Shown piece by piece: positions 1-11,006 of a DNA stretch of 35,624 nt. Under the pieces are notes generated by a model. That model saw only the letters and a list, made by a program, of their open reading frames with translations, searched no databases and was not told the DNA's origin. Location of the stretch: positions 1 through 35,624 of the forward strand of contig JAAPAO010000369.1 in the NCBI GenBank assembly GCA_013115145.1. Reading direction: 5' to 3'. The position numbers and the translations under genes are program-made. The stretch is from Perkinsus chesapeaki. Lineage: Eukaryota; Perkinsozoa; Perkinsida; Perkinsidae. Numbering within the stretch: position 1 is the stretch's first letter; every line of letters starts with the position of its first letter.

Positions 1-259
1 CTCTACACACTCAATCATTATGCATGCACCCTTCAACGAGTTGCGTCAAGAGAATGAACGTGATATCTTAACAGAAGCAGGATGGTATGTCATAGGCATA
101 AGTTAGTAGCAATAACAATAACCCACCCTACTTACAACAGGACAGAACGGAATTAAGAACATTTAACCTAGTTTCAATTCTTGTAAAGATTATGGTCAAC
201 GTCTCGAGTAGGTGTGATTGATCGGGCAGGATCATGCCAGAAATTGTTACTGTTTTTAG

Positions 260-1655
260 GTTATGACGCTTCACCGAGTTAGTTCACATTTTTACAGGAT
301 GAAGTCAAGAGTGTTTGGAGGAGATTCCTCTTCGGATAGTTGTTCGGATATAACTGAGCATAACACCAGATGCAACAGTCGATCGAACATGAACATTAGA
401 CGAGGCTTCACCAAGGCAGTTGATGCCGGACAAGTGGAGGTAATGCTGGCCCCGATCGATTTGATGAATCACATTGTAAAGGCGGCGCTTTGCTAGACCT
501 CGGGAGTATAGTACCAGGGAGAGTGGGACAGTTTTTGTGTTGGTCGATAGGTGCCAGAGAGCGAGCTTTGTAAGATCTGTTTCGACGCGGAGGCTAGAGT
601 GGTGCTATTGCCGTGTGGGCATGGTGGGCTTTGTGAAGGATGCGCTAAGGTAGATGGGCTGTTGGGTTAGAGTAGTAGGGGAGCTATTGCTGCTTCGGTG
701 GTGATCAGGACCTCATTATGGCTTCAAGCGAATGCTACATTTGCCGTCAACCAGTTAAACTAATTGCTAAGTTGGGCCGTAAGGCTCTGCCGCGTACGAC
801 CAGCACCACCAGTGCAGTGAGCCGCCAGGTGTCGGGTATGAGCACCGACAACTACTTGGCGGAGGTGGTGGGGCCGGATCAACTTCATCATCTTCAAAGT
901 CGCCAGATGGGCTTTATGGAACCCTCTGAGTCGACCAATTGCACGCATCTTGTTTCCAATCCCGGCGACGTTCCGGCTCCACAGTTAATGGGGACACCTG
1001 CGGTGGCTCATGAGGCATCCCAACTCACTGGTGATATGGTCGACTCAACCAGCGGCGGCGGCAACGCTATCCCTCAGCGGTTGTTAAGTACAGTGGCGGC
1101 GAGCTCGCCTGGTGTGGATGACAGTATTGATATGGGAGCCCCGCCTACCGAGGTCCGAGCTGTCTCTGTGGCGGCATTGGACCCGCGGGGCATGCCTAGG
1201 CCACCACCTAGTTTGCCGACGGGTAAGCTGGTTGGTTTTATTTAGCGCACGGAGCTGAAATTAGTGGGAAGCATCTTCGGGGGAAGGTGTAAAAACTCCT
1301 TCCGATCGATTACGCTGTGTGTTGAAGACATAGGAAAAGGTTTAGATCTGCCTGAATGCGCCACATGTGACATTTCGACCACGTTAGTTCTGAATAGTGT
1401 TTTAATATATATCATTTGGGCTCGCGCTGCTTCCCGTCAGGTGCGGCTGAGACTGGTGTTGTTGGTGGTCCCTCTCTTTCCGCCGCGGAAGGGATGGAAT
1501 CCCAGGGCAGTCTGGTGAGTTCTAATGGGCAGCCCGAGCGAGAGCAGAGTCCTAGTGAATCACCGCCAGTGATGATGTCAATGCCACCTCCGAGAGCTGT
1601 CACCACCGGCCAAGGGATAGCTCCGAACCCCTCGCAAAATGTGACCAGGGTATGA
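260..1655 (+). CDS. RING-finger protein, copy 1 (5' end incomplete)
   Basis: Likely RING-type E3 ubiquitin ligase. Exons 260-439, 551-649, 709-1222 and 1441-1655 join in phase (0, 0, 1) to 335 residues plus stop. A C3HC4 RING is split over two introns: Cys-x2-Cys, Cys-x-His-x3-Cys-x2-Cys are in the 99-nt exon (551-649) and the last Cys-x2-Cys opens the next exon. A conserved block MSTDNYLAEVVGPDQLHHLQ follows the RING; the rest is a low-complexity Ser/Pro/Gly tail. The first exon here starts right after an AG acceptor at 258-259. In copy 2 a 22-codon exon precedes the equivalent point, so the true start probably lies upstream or outside the window; ATG 263 is the fallback. The ligase role follows from the domain only; the substrate is unknown. 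Confidence 0.8.
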
Positions 1656-2293
1656 ATTCTAAGTTGGCCGCCCTCCCCAGAAGGGGTCTGGTATTTTTTA
1701 CTCGAGCGGCGGTTCTTTACCATTATTTATGTTCTATGCTACTCCTCTATTATCTGTGACCATTATTCAGTCTATTACTTCCTGAAGAGCCAGGTCGTCG
1801 TAATCCCCCTTTGTTGTTGTTCATTAGTCGAGTTGCTTCCTAAGTACTATTCGGGCTAGTACCCGAATTCAGAAGAGCACCGCCGCCGCCGTCGCTGCCT
1901 ACTTTTCAAAGGCACCAGCTGCCCTCTCCTCCTCCTCTTCCTCTCCTCTCTCTGATCATGATGTTGTTTGTTGTTGTTATGTATTAGCCCATTTAAGCGG
2001 CTGACGACATTGATTCTAGTTGAGGTTCCTAGCGAACCGTTTCGTAGCATTAGAGAGAGCAGGATCTGTCCAATTACCATTCATCAACTCCTTTCATGCT
2101 TTGTGTTAGATAGTGGTGTTATGGGGACAGCTGCCGACACAATACGGCAATAGGCAATAGTGCAAGGTTAGTAACTCGGTTAGTATATTATATAGTGATT
2201 TTATATAGTAATATGCTAATGCATCATCGTAGTTGTTAACTACATCCGCACTCGGAAATCGTAAGGTTTTGGCCCATAGGTCGGAGCCTATAG
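1656..2293. other. Gap after RING copy 1
   Basis: About 640 bases without a convincing exon. It has pyrimidine-rich runs near 1925-1950 and an AT-rich stretch near 2180-2220. It may hold the 3' UTR of RING copy 1 and 5' exons of the next candidate gene, but no reading frame joins in phase. Confidence 0.4.
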
Positions 2294-2841
2294 CCGGAGG
2301 CTCCCAGACGTTCCTTGTGGATCCAGAGGTCTCTCTGGTTGCGTATTGGGAAGACTACCGCCAAGGCGTTGATTCTAGGGATAAATTATCGCTCCGCGTT
2401 TAGGCAACAGGAAGTCTATAATAGTGGACTGGAGTCCCCGTTGGACTTTGACTCGTCCTACTCCGGATCTTCCAAGTTGATAATTTTGTATATTTATGTT
2501 TTCTAATCATAGCATGATCAGAGGTGCGTCAGAGGGGATTGTTGAGTATACCGTGGCTCCAGTAAGGCAGCTTAATTCCTCGGCCGTGCCCATTGTCAGT
2601 TGGGTGCTAGTTGGTAAGTTGCTGTTCCTGCTGCTGCTGCCTGATGACCACCGTTCCAGGGTGCATTCTCCTTGTAGGTGTGCTGGCGGTAGTCCTAGCC
2701 TTCGCTTTAGTGGCCTGTTTGACATTCACAAGTCGGATGCCGAGCGATGTTGGAACGCATATCTGTCGATGTGGTGGCTGCGGTCGCCGATTCAGAGTGC
2801 CCTCCAGTATACCAGCTTCAAGCTTTATGTGCCGAAAGTAA
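2294..2841 (+). CDS. Candidate small membrane protein with zinc-ribbon-like tail (5' end uncertain)
   Basis: Three exons join in phase: about 2294-2475, 2522-2613 and 2660-2841, with introns of 46 nt each. The product runs to stop TAA at 2841. The second and third exons together encode one strong membrane span of roughly 27 hydrophobic residues (VSWVLVG... into CILLVGVLAVVLAFALVA). A short cytosolic or lumenal tail follows with Cys-x-Cys-x2-Cys, then FRVP, then a final Cys near the stop. This resembles half of a Cys4 zinc ribbon, but the last expected Cys is missing. The first exon is open in a second frame too, and I could not find the initiator ATG. No family is recognised; function unknown. 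It lies between the two RING genes on the same strand. Confidence 0.45.
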
Positions 2842-3461
2842 CCTATTTGGAATCTTTAAGAGCGCAAAACAAGATTCTCAGCTTTTGAGTTTTGACTTCG
2901 CTGAAAACAGTGTACAGCGTTCCTGAATAATTAAGAATAATAAAGAAAAATGAATAAGCTACTGCCACATTAAGGAAGAATAACAGGAATCTTTTGTAGC
3001 TTTCGGTATTATTAATTAAAACTAGTATTACAGAGATAATTAATATATGTCTTGTACTGTATAATAGATTATAAAGGACTCGTTATTGCAACTATAAGTT
3101 TAGAAAGCACGGCATGTTTGGAAAGTTTTCACATACAAAATGTTAAGTATGTTTAGAACCCCAAAGTCCTACTTGAATCAGAAGGCCTCGAGTCGGGGTT
3201 CCTAAATTCAATTGAATAACTCCAAAATTCAACATAGTCGTTGTTAACAACTGTATTACTTATTATTGCTGGTGATGTTGTTATGTAGTGGGCGATTAGG
3301 TCCCTCACTTCGTCATGTGCCTCGGGTGTTGGTGTTTTGCTGCGTGTTTTTGTTTATGCGCCATATGGTCCGGAAACGGCTTCAGCCTATTCTATTCTAC
3401 GTGCAACTTTACAGGGAGTTTAATATCTAACTTTAGTTGCATTCGCGAGGGTCGCCGACGT
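2842..3461. other. Intergenic, AT-rich, upstream of RING copy 2
   Basis: No supported exon. AT-rich near 2930-3080; presumably the 3' end of the small membrane protein gene and the promoter/5' UTR of RING copy 2. Confidence 0.5.
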
Positions 3462-5747
3462 ATGAGTGTCGTACAAGAGGAGGAACGAGAGGAGCGTCTG
3501 GATGAGATGAACAGTGCACCGAAGCGGGTAAGGTCATGGTACTGCTAACCTAGTGGTATTGACAACCTCCGAGAGGGTTTGAATTCCGTCCTAGATCCTC
3601 AATTTGAGATTTTTAACTGTAACGCTGTCTCAACTTCGCCGTTTCGCCCTTGTTATAATATGGAATATTGTCGCTGATCATTGCTTCTTGGATGATCACA
3701 ACACCAAGATTTTCGACGTCGTAGAGAAAGGGCGTTTCTAATATCGGAGAGAAATCGCCATGTGTCTCTTTCACTTTATTGGTAGGTGATGACACTTCAT
3801 CGTGTAAGCTCTCATTTCTATCGTATGAAGACTAGAGTATTCGGTAGCAGTGGATCCACTGATGATGATGATAGTGAACAGGGGGACATAGAGACGGGGG
3901 ATCAGACACAACAGCCGGTTATAAACATACATAGAGGATATACTAGGGCAGTTGATGATGGACAGATGCAGGTAAGGGGGGCGATCTTACAGGGACATCT
4001 AATCTTATGGGGATACACTCCCTGCCATTCTACAGTAGGATCCAAAAGAAATGTTTCAATGGAAGTTTGAAGGGAGTTTCATATTCACTGCGAAGATTTT
4101 GCCTGGTAATTCCATTTCGAATAGTTCACTCCCTACCTGACTCTGTTAGCTTTCCGTCCCAGTACTCCCTCCTTTCTGGGTGGTACCTTTGTTCAGGATC
4201 ATCGGCTATCCTGGATAAGTACTTGATCAGTGATCCAGTACTGGATTACTTATCCACCCTCGTGAACTCCCCGTGAGCATCGCGGCGAAATCACACGAAA
4301 TTCTTGTGAATGCTCCGGGCTATAGAAGAGGAAAACTTTACGGTCTCCTTCGACTACTAGCCGCAGCGGTTGAACGTTCCTTGGAGGTGTATAGATAGTC
4401 GTTGAGGGGTTTATACTAGCAAACGACTTGCCACCGACAGCTGTTAGCAGCCTTTTAGATTTCTACAATTTCACTGCCGGAAGTGTTTTCGCTTGGAGTT
4501 GAAGTCATTTTCGTGGGATACCGTTTTGGCAGATACCGGAGGACAATCTCTGTCAAATCTGCTTCGATGCGGAGGCTAGAGTCGTCCTGTTGCCATGCGG
4601 ACATGGAGGCTTGTGCGAAGGATGCGCTAAGGTAGGCGGTCGGACTCGATGACATCAGCTGCTATTGGTGTGAAAACAGTTTAGATGTACTCACAATAGC
4701 CACTTAGATTGTAGATCGCTTTAGCGTTATAGCCACATTTAATCCGAGCAACATATTCCCAGCGGCGAGAAGCCATTATTCCCTCACTGGGCTGCATTTC
4801 TAGGCGCGGTTTGTCGGGTATGGAAATACTTTAACAAATGGCCGTTATTAACTCCAGCGTCCTGGAAATCCCTCTTCTTTCCGTCCTTATCCCGTGATAC
4901 ATTTTATCACCGTTTCACGCGTTTGTTACTTAGGATATCATAGCAACCACAGGCAACTGCTTCCTATGCCGGCAGCCGGTTAAGCTGGTTGCTATTGTCG
5001 GTCGTGAAGAGCCTCCTGTGAAGCGAACTGCTAGCACTGCGAGTCGGCTGGAACGCGGTGCCTCTAGTATGAGCACAGACAATTATTTCGCCCAAGTTGT
5101 GGGCCCGGACCAACTTCACCATTTGGAAAGCCGACCGACCGATGATCAGCTGGAGCAGATGCCAGCGGTAGCTCAGCCGCCGCCCCATTTGGACGCACCA
5201 CAGCTAGGGACACCTGCTGTGACGCAGTCTCAGACTTTACAGCCTATTCGAGAGGACACAGCGACCACAGCAGCAACCACATTGCCTAACGGCTCAGGTG
5301 AGGAGCGCTGCGCACTAGGTGTCGTTTTAGGGGAGCCCTGAAAATTTCTGGCAGGACTCGGGTTTTTTGAAACCCCTGGCTGGAATGAACGTTGGATAGT
5401 CCCAGAAGGAATGCTTTTGCTTTCACCTTTCAATCTAGCGACGTATTTTCCAGCAAGGATCCGTTGTGTCTTCGCTTAAGGATTACTGTGGGGCACCAAG
5501 GAACACATTTCGGTGAGGCTGCTAGATGACTCCCAACTTTGTCGGTGTTCCGGTATTTGACAAGTCGCGGCGAAATTTTCTCAAACCTCGGCGGCACATG
5601 ATGGCCTCCTGTTCTGCAGCACACAGTGTCGTTGTAGGTAACGATGCGACTGGTCGGACAGGAGAACCTCAAGCCGAGCAATCCAGCAGTGATGAAGAAG
5701 TTGCCGTCATTCCCCCGACCTCAGACAACTTGCCTGAAGCAATCTGA
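3462..5747 (+). CDS. RING-finger protein, copy 2
   Basis: Tandem paralogue of the gene at 260-1655. Exons 3462-3527, 3786-3971, 4533-4631, 4934-5297 and 5638-5747 join in phase (0, 0, 0, 1) to 274 residues. The start ATG 3462 opens a 22-codon exon rich in Glu/Arg. Exon 2 repeats the TLHRVSSHFYRMK motif of copy 1. Exon 3 carries the first six RING ligands (CQIC... CGHGGLCEGC) and exon 4 supplies the last Cys-x2-Cys. The block MSTDNYFAQVVGPDQLHH after the RING is shared, and the C-terminal exon keeps an acidic Ser-rich patch. Intron positions and phases equal those of copy 1, so this is a duplication of a whole gene. Probable E3 ubiquitin ligase; the partner is unknown. The start is better supported here than in copy 1. 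Confidence 0.85.
4213..4255. repeat. Nested palindromes in an intron of RING copy 2
   Basis: Inverted arms GGATAAGTA (4213-4221) and TACTTATCC (4247-4255) enclose a perfect 14-base palindrome, ATCCAGTACTGGAT, at 4233-4246. It lies in the 561-nt intron 3972-4532. It could fold as a branched hairpin in RNA; its role is unknown. Confidence 0.6.
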
Positions 5748-6467
5748 GCTCGCAGGCCTTTCCGGGTTAATTCCAGAGCTGTTGACTCTGTTTCCCTTTG
5801 TACAGCACACTCGTTTTGTACGTATTCACTGTGGTTTGGCACCGCCCTTTACTGTTATTTTGTAACTGTGATGGATTGACACGTTAGTCGGGGGGGCATA
5901 GTTTTCTTATTCCGGCCTTCCTGGTGAACGTGATGATCCTATATATCATTTACACTGTCACTCACTGTTGTATTCATGTTGCTTCTGAGCAACGCCTCAG
6001 GGTGCAACGACTATAAACTCATTGAACGTATCATTCCAACGCTGCCGCGGAGCTGCGTTTAATCGGACGGAAGGTCTGATATGTGGACACGCCAGTACGG
6101 TTGGTCAGCAGTCATCTAACCGAGGCGGATTCATTCCTAATTCCCCCAAGCTGAGGCGTCACCGGCTCCGCTATTCCCACCCTTTATTCAGTGTACTCAT
6201 ATCTGCTTTAGTAACGCACAGACTGCGAAGTTGATGTTTCGTATGCTGCCGGTCGTTGTGTTCATAGTCAAAAGAAAGCACTACAGCCAAGTTGGGAAGA
6301 TTCTCACTGTGCAATTGGAGAAGTAACTATAAGATGCTAACCATCCAGAATGCGCGCTCCATGTTGTGTCGCCAACGCTATACCAGCAGACCATGCGCGA
6401 CAGATAGAGATGGGTCGGATAAACGTCTGAGTGAACGGATAGGCTATATTCATTGAAATCGATAATC
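5748..6467. other. Intergenic between RING copy 2 and AKR array
   Basis: About 720 bases. Short open frames occur on both strands, but none joins to a phased gene model or shows a recognisable motif. Confidence 0.5.
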
Positions 6468-7978
6468 ATGTTAATGTGCCCCACTGCAGTCGCAGCCGCT
6501 CTAATCCTTAGCATTGCCAGCGTGCAGGTGAGATCGCTTTATTCGAAGTAGCCGAACGTAGCAGTAGGCTCTAGCGCCGCCGGCACCCTCTGTGAAGCTG
6601 AGCAATGGTATGGATATGCCGATGCTCGGTCTGGGAACTTCAGACTCGGGGAGCATGCTCGTTCGTGGAGCTGTCTTCGAGGGTATCAGGAGCGGATACC
6701 GCTACATCGACACTGCGTTCATGTGAGAGCTGGTGCTTTCGCTAAGTGGAGTACACTCTATAACAGTTACGGCAATCACAAGAGCATCGGTGAAGGCATC
6801 AACGATGCAATTCAAGCTGGCATTGTTCGTCGTGAGGACCTGTTTGTCTCCACCAAGCTCTGGATGTCCCAGTACAGGCCGGATGTGGTACGCTCCTCTG
6901 TTGAGGAGATGCTGCAAGACCTGGGCTTGGACTATCTAGACCAGCTCCTCATGCATTGGCCTGTGGCCTTCGAGCGCCGAGATCCCCAGACTCAGTACGC
7001 AGGGGTCAATATTGCGGTGGCTTGTGTGCGGTGGAATGTCGCTTGTCAGCCCATTCTCGTGGAGAATCCCGCGCACAGCGAGCGGTCGTGTAGCGGTTGA
7101 CTCGTCGATAAGGCTGATTGATACTTGGAGAGAGATGGAGAAGCTTGTAGACGAGGGACTGGTATGCTGGCAGCTTGCGTGGGTCTTAAGGAGGCCGGAT
7201 TAGGTCAGAAGTATCGGCTTGAGCAATTTCGAGCCGCTCCAAATCGATGAGATCTTGGCAGCCTGCCGCATTCGGCCCGTGGTGAACCAAATCGAGGTGA
7301 GTTACAAGTATCCGATTGGAGAGATTATCTTATCAGGTTCATCCGTATCTTCCGCAAGACAGAGTCATCGACTTCTGTACATCACGCGGCATCCAAGTGA
7401 TCGGTTATGCCCCGTTGGGCAGCCCCTCTAGCCTGTACGAGATACCTCTCCTCGGTAAAGGTTGACCAGAGTTTATTTCAGCCCCTTCGCTGGAGAAACA
7501 CCCAAAAGCTCGCTGGAGCATCCTAGCGTTAAAGCCATAGCTGGCAAGCTTGGTAAAACACCAGCCCAGGTGAGATCTTCCACGCTTTATGCTGCTTTCG
7601 CGCGCTACTGTATCTCTTGGATGGGCAAATGCCGATTTTGGAACAGTCGTTTGTTCCCCTCCGCAGTTATTGGGGATCAGGTTATTCTTCGCTGGAACCT
7701 TCAAAGAGGGATCATCGTCATTCCCAAGACGATCCATCGCGACAGACTACTGGAAAACCTCAACGTGTTTGACTTTCAGCTTTCTAGATTAGACATGGTG
7801 GGCTCGTATGCCTCTCGTAGTCGCTGAAGTTGCTGTTTAGGCACAGATAGACACTATTGGCCAAGATCCAGTCGACCGTGTAAGGATTTTTAATCCTGAT
7901 TTTTACCCTCGGGGCAAGAGGGTCTTCACTGATGTTGACGCCACTGAACTTCATCAGTTTGTTGACTTCGAGCTTTGA
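6468..7978 (+). CDS. Aldo-keto reductase A, signal peptide and -DFEL tail
   Basis: NAD(P)H-dependent aldo-keto reductase, predicted to enter the secretory pathway. Nine exons: 6468-6527, 6568-6722, 6767-6994, 7050-7161, 7204-7296, 7337-7434, 7482-7569, 7681-7797 and 7841-7978. All join in phase and give 362 residues. Exon 1 encodes a hydrophobic leader (MLMCPTAVAAALILSIASVQ) with a plausible cleavage before the AKR barrel. The catalytic tetrad is present: Asp in YIDTAF, Tyr in IYGN, Lys in TKLW, His in MHWP. The cofactor segment VIPKT near the C-terminus deviates from the IPKS of its paralogues. The protein ends -VDFEL, which resembles an ER-retention tail without matching KDEL. It is the first of five tandem copies and the most divergent. 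The fold is certain; the substrate is unknown; ER location is inference. Confidence 0.88.
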
Positions 7979-8876
7979 TCTTTTTAACCCACCGTTCGCC
8001 ACCGTTCGCTTGCTCTAGTATTCTACCACTGTGCTCGCTTACTCAACTGTATTAGCTGGAAAATTTGTCGCGTTGAGTGCTCAAATATACGGTCACAAGG
8101 ACGGCGCGACGCGACTGCTCCCCAAAGGTTGCTTGTTTAATGAAAAGTGTTGTTGAGTCCGAGAATGGTTCGATGGGCCGCACATAAGACTAGTTTTTTC
8201 TTGTCATCTCATCGGGCTGAGATTGAACGATTAAACTTGAGCTCTTACTTGATCAATGATACCAAGTTTGACAGTATGTAGTGAGACCAAAAATAGTGTA
8301 TCTGCGTGCGTCACAAAGTTGTGGCTCCGGTTGGGTAACTTACCGAAGAACGGAGTGTTTCGATTCGAAATGGCTCATGTGACGAGTGACAGAACCGCTA
8401 TCTCTTGAGTGGAACTTTCCAAAGCTCTTGGGGACTTTCCAAAGCTCTTGGGGACTTTTAAAGCATCTTTTGTGTTGGCTGGAGACATCATTGCTGTGCT
8501 GGGGCACTGCTCCACCAACCACATGAATGCTCCATGATGGTGCTCTTCCCCACAGTCCCATAGTGTGCATCACCAACTACCCAGGTCCGACTCCGGTATT
8601 GAACAGGAAGTCATCCGTTGCCTTGGATATATGTCGAAATTCGATGAGTGTCACGATGGGGACAAGAGTTGTGTCAAGTCACCGTCAGTCTAGCGAGTCC
8701 CAAGCTTAAGCGTGCATGTTCACAAAGGACAAGGTTAGCGATGAAATTCGTGATTAGCGAGACTCCGTTAGGGTAGGGCTTTCGCATCGTTGTCGACTAC
8801 TTTGCCACTGAGCAAGGTTGTTAATTGGCCTTCTTTAGTTTAATAGTTTCTGTTATCAATTTCATCTCACGCAACT
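7979..8876. other. Intergenic between AKR A and AKR B
   Basis: About 900 bases with no supported exon. It holds one short tandem repeat (listed separately) and presumably the promoter of AKR B. Confidence 0.55.
8414..8453. repeat. 20-base tandem repeat, two copies
   Basis: The unit ACTTTCCAAAGCTCTTGGGG occurs twice back to back, followed by a partial third copy. It lies about 430 bases upstream of AKR B. Possible replication slippage product; function unknown. Confidence 0.85.
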
Positions 8877-10223
8877 ATGTCCAGCGACATGACTGTAAGT
8901 TGAGGAGGCTGTTGATTATCTGATTAGCTGATGGTTATCAGTTCGCTCTTGTCAGGTTACTCTCAACAACGGCATGAAGATGCCCATTATCGGTCTAGGG
9001 ACCTATCTCACTCCGGATGATGTCGTTCCCGATGCGGTTGTCGCCGGCATCAAAACTGGTTACCGCTACATAGATACTGCCTTCATGTAAGCTTCCAAAA
9101 TCATTGCTGTTTTCGTTGAACTTTCCTTTGTTAGTTACGGCAATCATCATGGTGTTGGCCAAGGTATCGCTCGAGCGATCAAGGAGGGCCTTGTCACCCG
9201 TGAAGAGCTTTTCGTTACGACCAAGCTATGGCTAACACAATTCCGCCCTGAATCTGTGAAGCCTGCTGTCCAGCAAATGCTCAAGGATCTTCAGCTCGAC
9301 TATGTTGATCAATTGCTTATGCACTGGCCTTGCCCCATGAAGACTGTCGACGGGAATATGGTTGCCGATCCTACCGTCAAGCTCACGGACACATGGAGGG
9401 AGCTTGAGAAGCTTGTGGACGAAGGACTGGTATGAGTTGAAGCTTTAGTTCGCGAGAGAGTAAGTGCCTTGACTTAGGTCCGCTCCATCGGTGTAAGCAA
9501 CTTTGATACCAACGAGATTGATGAGATTCTATCAATGTGTCGCATCAAGCCTGTGGTTGATCAGATTGAGGTATGCCATCTACTCTTATACAGTACGTAT
9601 TCAACAAACCTTCAACAGGTTCATCCTTACTTCCCTCAATGGCGTATGTTGGATTATTGCAAAAAGCATGATATCCACGTCGTAGCCTATGCTCCTCTAG
9701 GAAGCCCTGCCAACAAGTGATCCACCTGACTAATGCAACAAGCTTATTCTATAGCGATTGCTCGTTAGGCCTGACGATGGTTCTTCTAAGCACAACATCC
9801 TTGAACAGTCCGACGTGGTTGAGATCGCCAAGGTCCACAACAAGTCTCCAGCTCAGGTAGGAATACTCTTGCGTCGTTTTCCAAGGCTTCCTATATGACG
9901 GTGCGAAAGTTTTTTAAATTATTATCTTCAGGTTGTCCTAAGATGGAACATCCAGCGCGGTGTGATAGTCATTCCAAAGAGCACAAAACCTGCTCGCGTG
10001 GTTGACAATTTCAAGGTTTTCGACTTCGAGCTTAGCGAGCCTGAGATGGTAAGCCACACATCCTACTTACCGTCCAACTTCTTATGGTGGTTCTCAGGAG
10101 CGCATCAATGACATCGCTCGTGACCCGAAGAACCGTCATCGCACCTTCAACCCTGGATTCCGTGCCGGTGGTGTACGCGCTTTCGAGCATGTGAAGGACG
10201 CGGAGAACGCCTACACGTTTTAA
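8877..10223 (+). CDS. Aldo-keto reductase B
   Basis: Cytosolic-type NAD(P)H-dependent aldo-keto reductase. Eight exons: 8877-8894, 8956-9086, 9135-9429, 9478-9570, 9619-9716, 9769-9856, 9932-10048 and 10098-10223. They join in phase to 321 residues, the usual AKR length. The tetrad is intact: Asp in YIDTAF, Tyr in IYGN, Lys in TKLW, His in MHWP. The cofactor loop VIPKSTKP is typical. The tail is -NAYTF with no targeting signal. Unlike its paralogues it lacks the intron after the MHWP strand, and about 16 codons around that junction are gone, so the loop after the catalytic His is shorter. Exons 9478-9716 with their intron are nearly identical to the same part of AKR C (gene conversion). Substrate unknown. 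Confidence 0.92.
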
Positions 10224-10823
10224 GGCAGTGTTCGCTGAGCTCACATTCCTGTGTGCTCTCTTTGTTGTTATTCTCGTGACTTCTGTCTCGGGTTTCTCGG
10301 ATTTCATTATTGTTTCCGGGAAAGATTCTTCAACGCGCCACTCAATTTCTGGAAAGGGGAATCTCATATTGTTGTGTTTATCGACTACGGGCATGAGCAG
10401 GCTCCCCACGGGAGCGAGCGGCTTAGTGATGTTGCAGCAAAGTCTCCGGAATATAGAAATGGGCTCTATTGTGGTGTGGGCTACTCGCGCAGCGCGAGTC
10501 GCGCTACTCTGCTGGTGCTCGTGTTCTTTTGGAAGAAAGGCCGGCAGGTAGGTAGGTGCCACAGTGTGGCATTCCTCAGCTTTGCGCAACTTCAGTCAAA
10601 TTGCGATTTCAGCTTATAAATGTATGCAGTGTGCGTTGTCCCGGGCGTCTATAATATTTTCCTTCCGTTACTGCAGGGTAGCCCATCATACACTCATGTT
10701 GATGCATGGGGCTCAGTGGCGGCATCGGTTGGAGTGACATGTGACGACTTGGCGACCTCATACATAGGTTACATGATGTCCGATCCCTGGGATATGGGTT
10801 TTAGAGTAATTGAGTTTCAGCAT
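10224..10823. other. Intergenic between AKR B and the tRNA gene
   Basis: 600 bases. Overlapping open frames of 100-185 codons exist on both strands, but they lack family motifs and look like chance frames. A perfect palindrome, ACTCGCGC-A-GCGCGAGT, sits at 10483-10499. Confidence 0.5.
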
Positions 10824-10896
10824 GGGGGACTAGCTCAAATGGTAGAGCGCTCGCTTAGCAAGCGAGAGGCACCGGGATCGATGCCCGGGTTCTCCA
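10824..10896 (+). tRNA. tRNA-Ala (AGC anticodon)
   Basis: A 73-base cloverleaf without intron. The acceptor GGGGGAC pairs with GTTCTCC and includes the G3:U70 wobble that marks alanine tRNAs. The D stem is GCTC/GAGC, the anticodon stem CTCGC/GCGAG with loop TTAGCAA (anticodon AGC at 10857-10859), and the T stem CCGGG/CCCGG with a 7-base loop. CCA is not encoded. A T-rich stretch follows at once and could terminate Pol III. It reads GCU, and GCC by inosine wobble. It stands between AKR B and AKR C on the same strand. Confidence 0.96.
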
Positions 10897-11006
10897 TTCT
10901 TTATTTTCTCATTGTTCGATTTGTGTTGGTGCGTGCGGTTCGTCCCCTCCTCTCGTTCCGTTTGCAGCTTCACTTTATTTCACTATTCCCTATCATCTGC
11001 TCGACT

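Noticed and set aside
2294-2400. Caspase-like motif (ALILGINY) in the small membrane protein
   Set aside because: The match is very short, the catalytic His/Cys context is absent, and another frame is also open there.
6723-7100. AKR A as a broken pseudogene
   Set aside because: Frames seem broken only because nine exons are separated by short introns; all junctions are in phase and the tetrad is intact.
8414-8453. GGGACTTTCC in the tandem repeat as an NF-kB-like site
   Set aside because: That factor is not expected in this kind of organism, and the match comes from a slippage-type repeat.
10032-10589. 185-codon open frame on the - strand
   Set aside because: It overlaps the last AKR B exon in antisense and has no motif.
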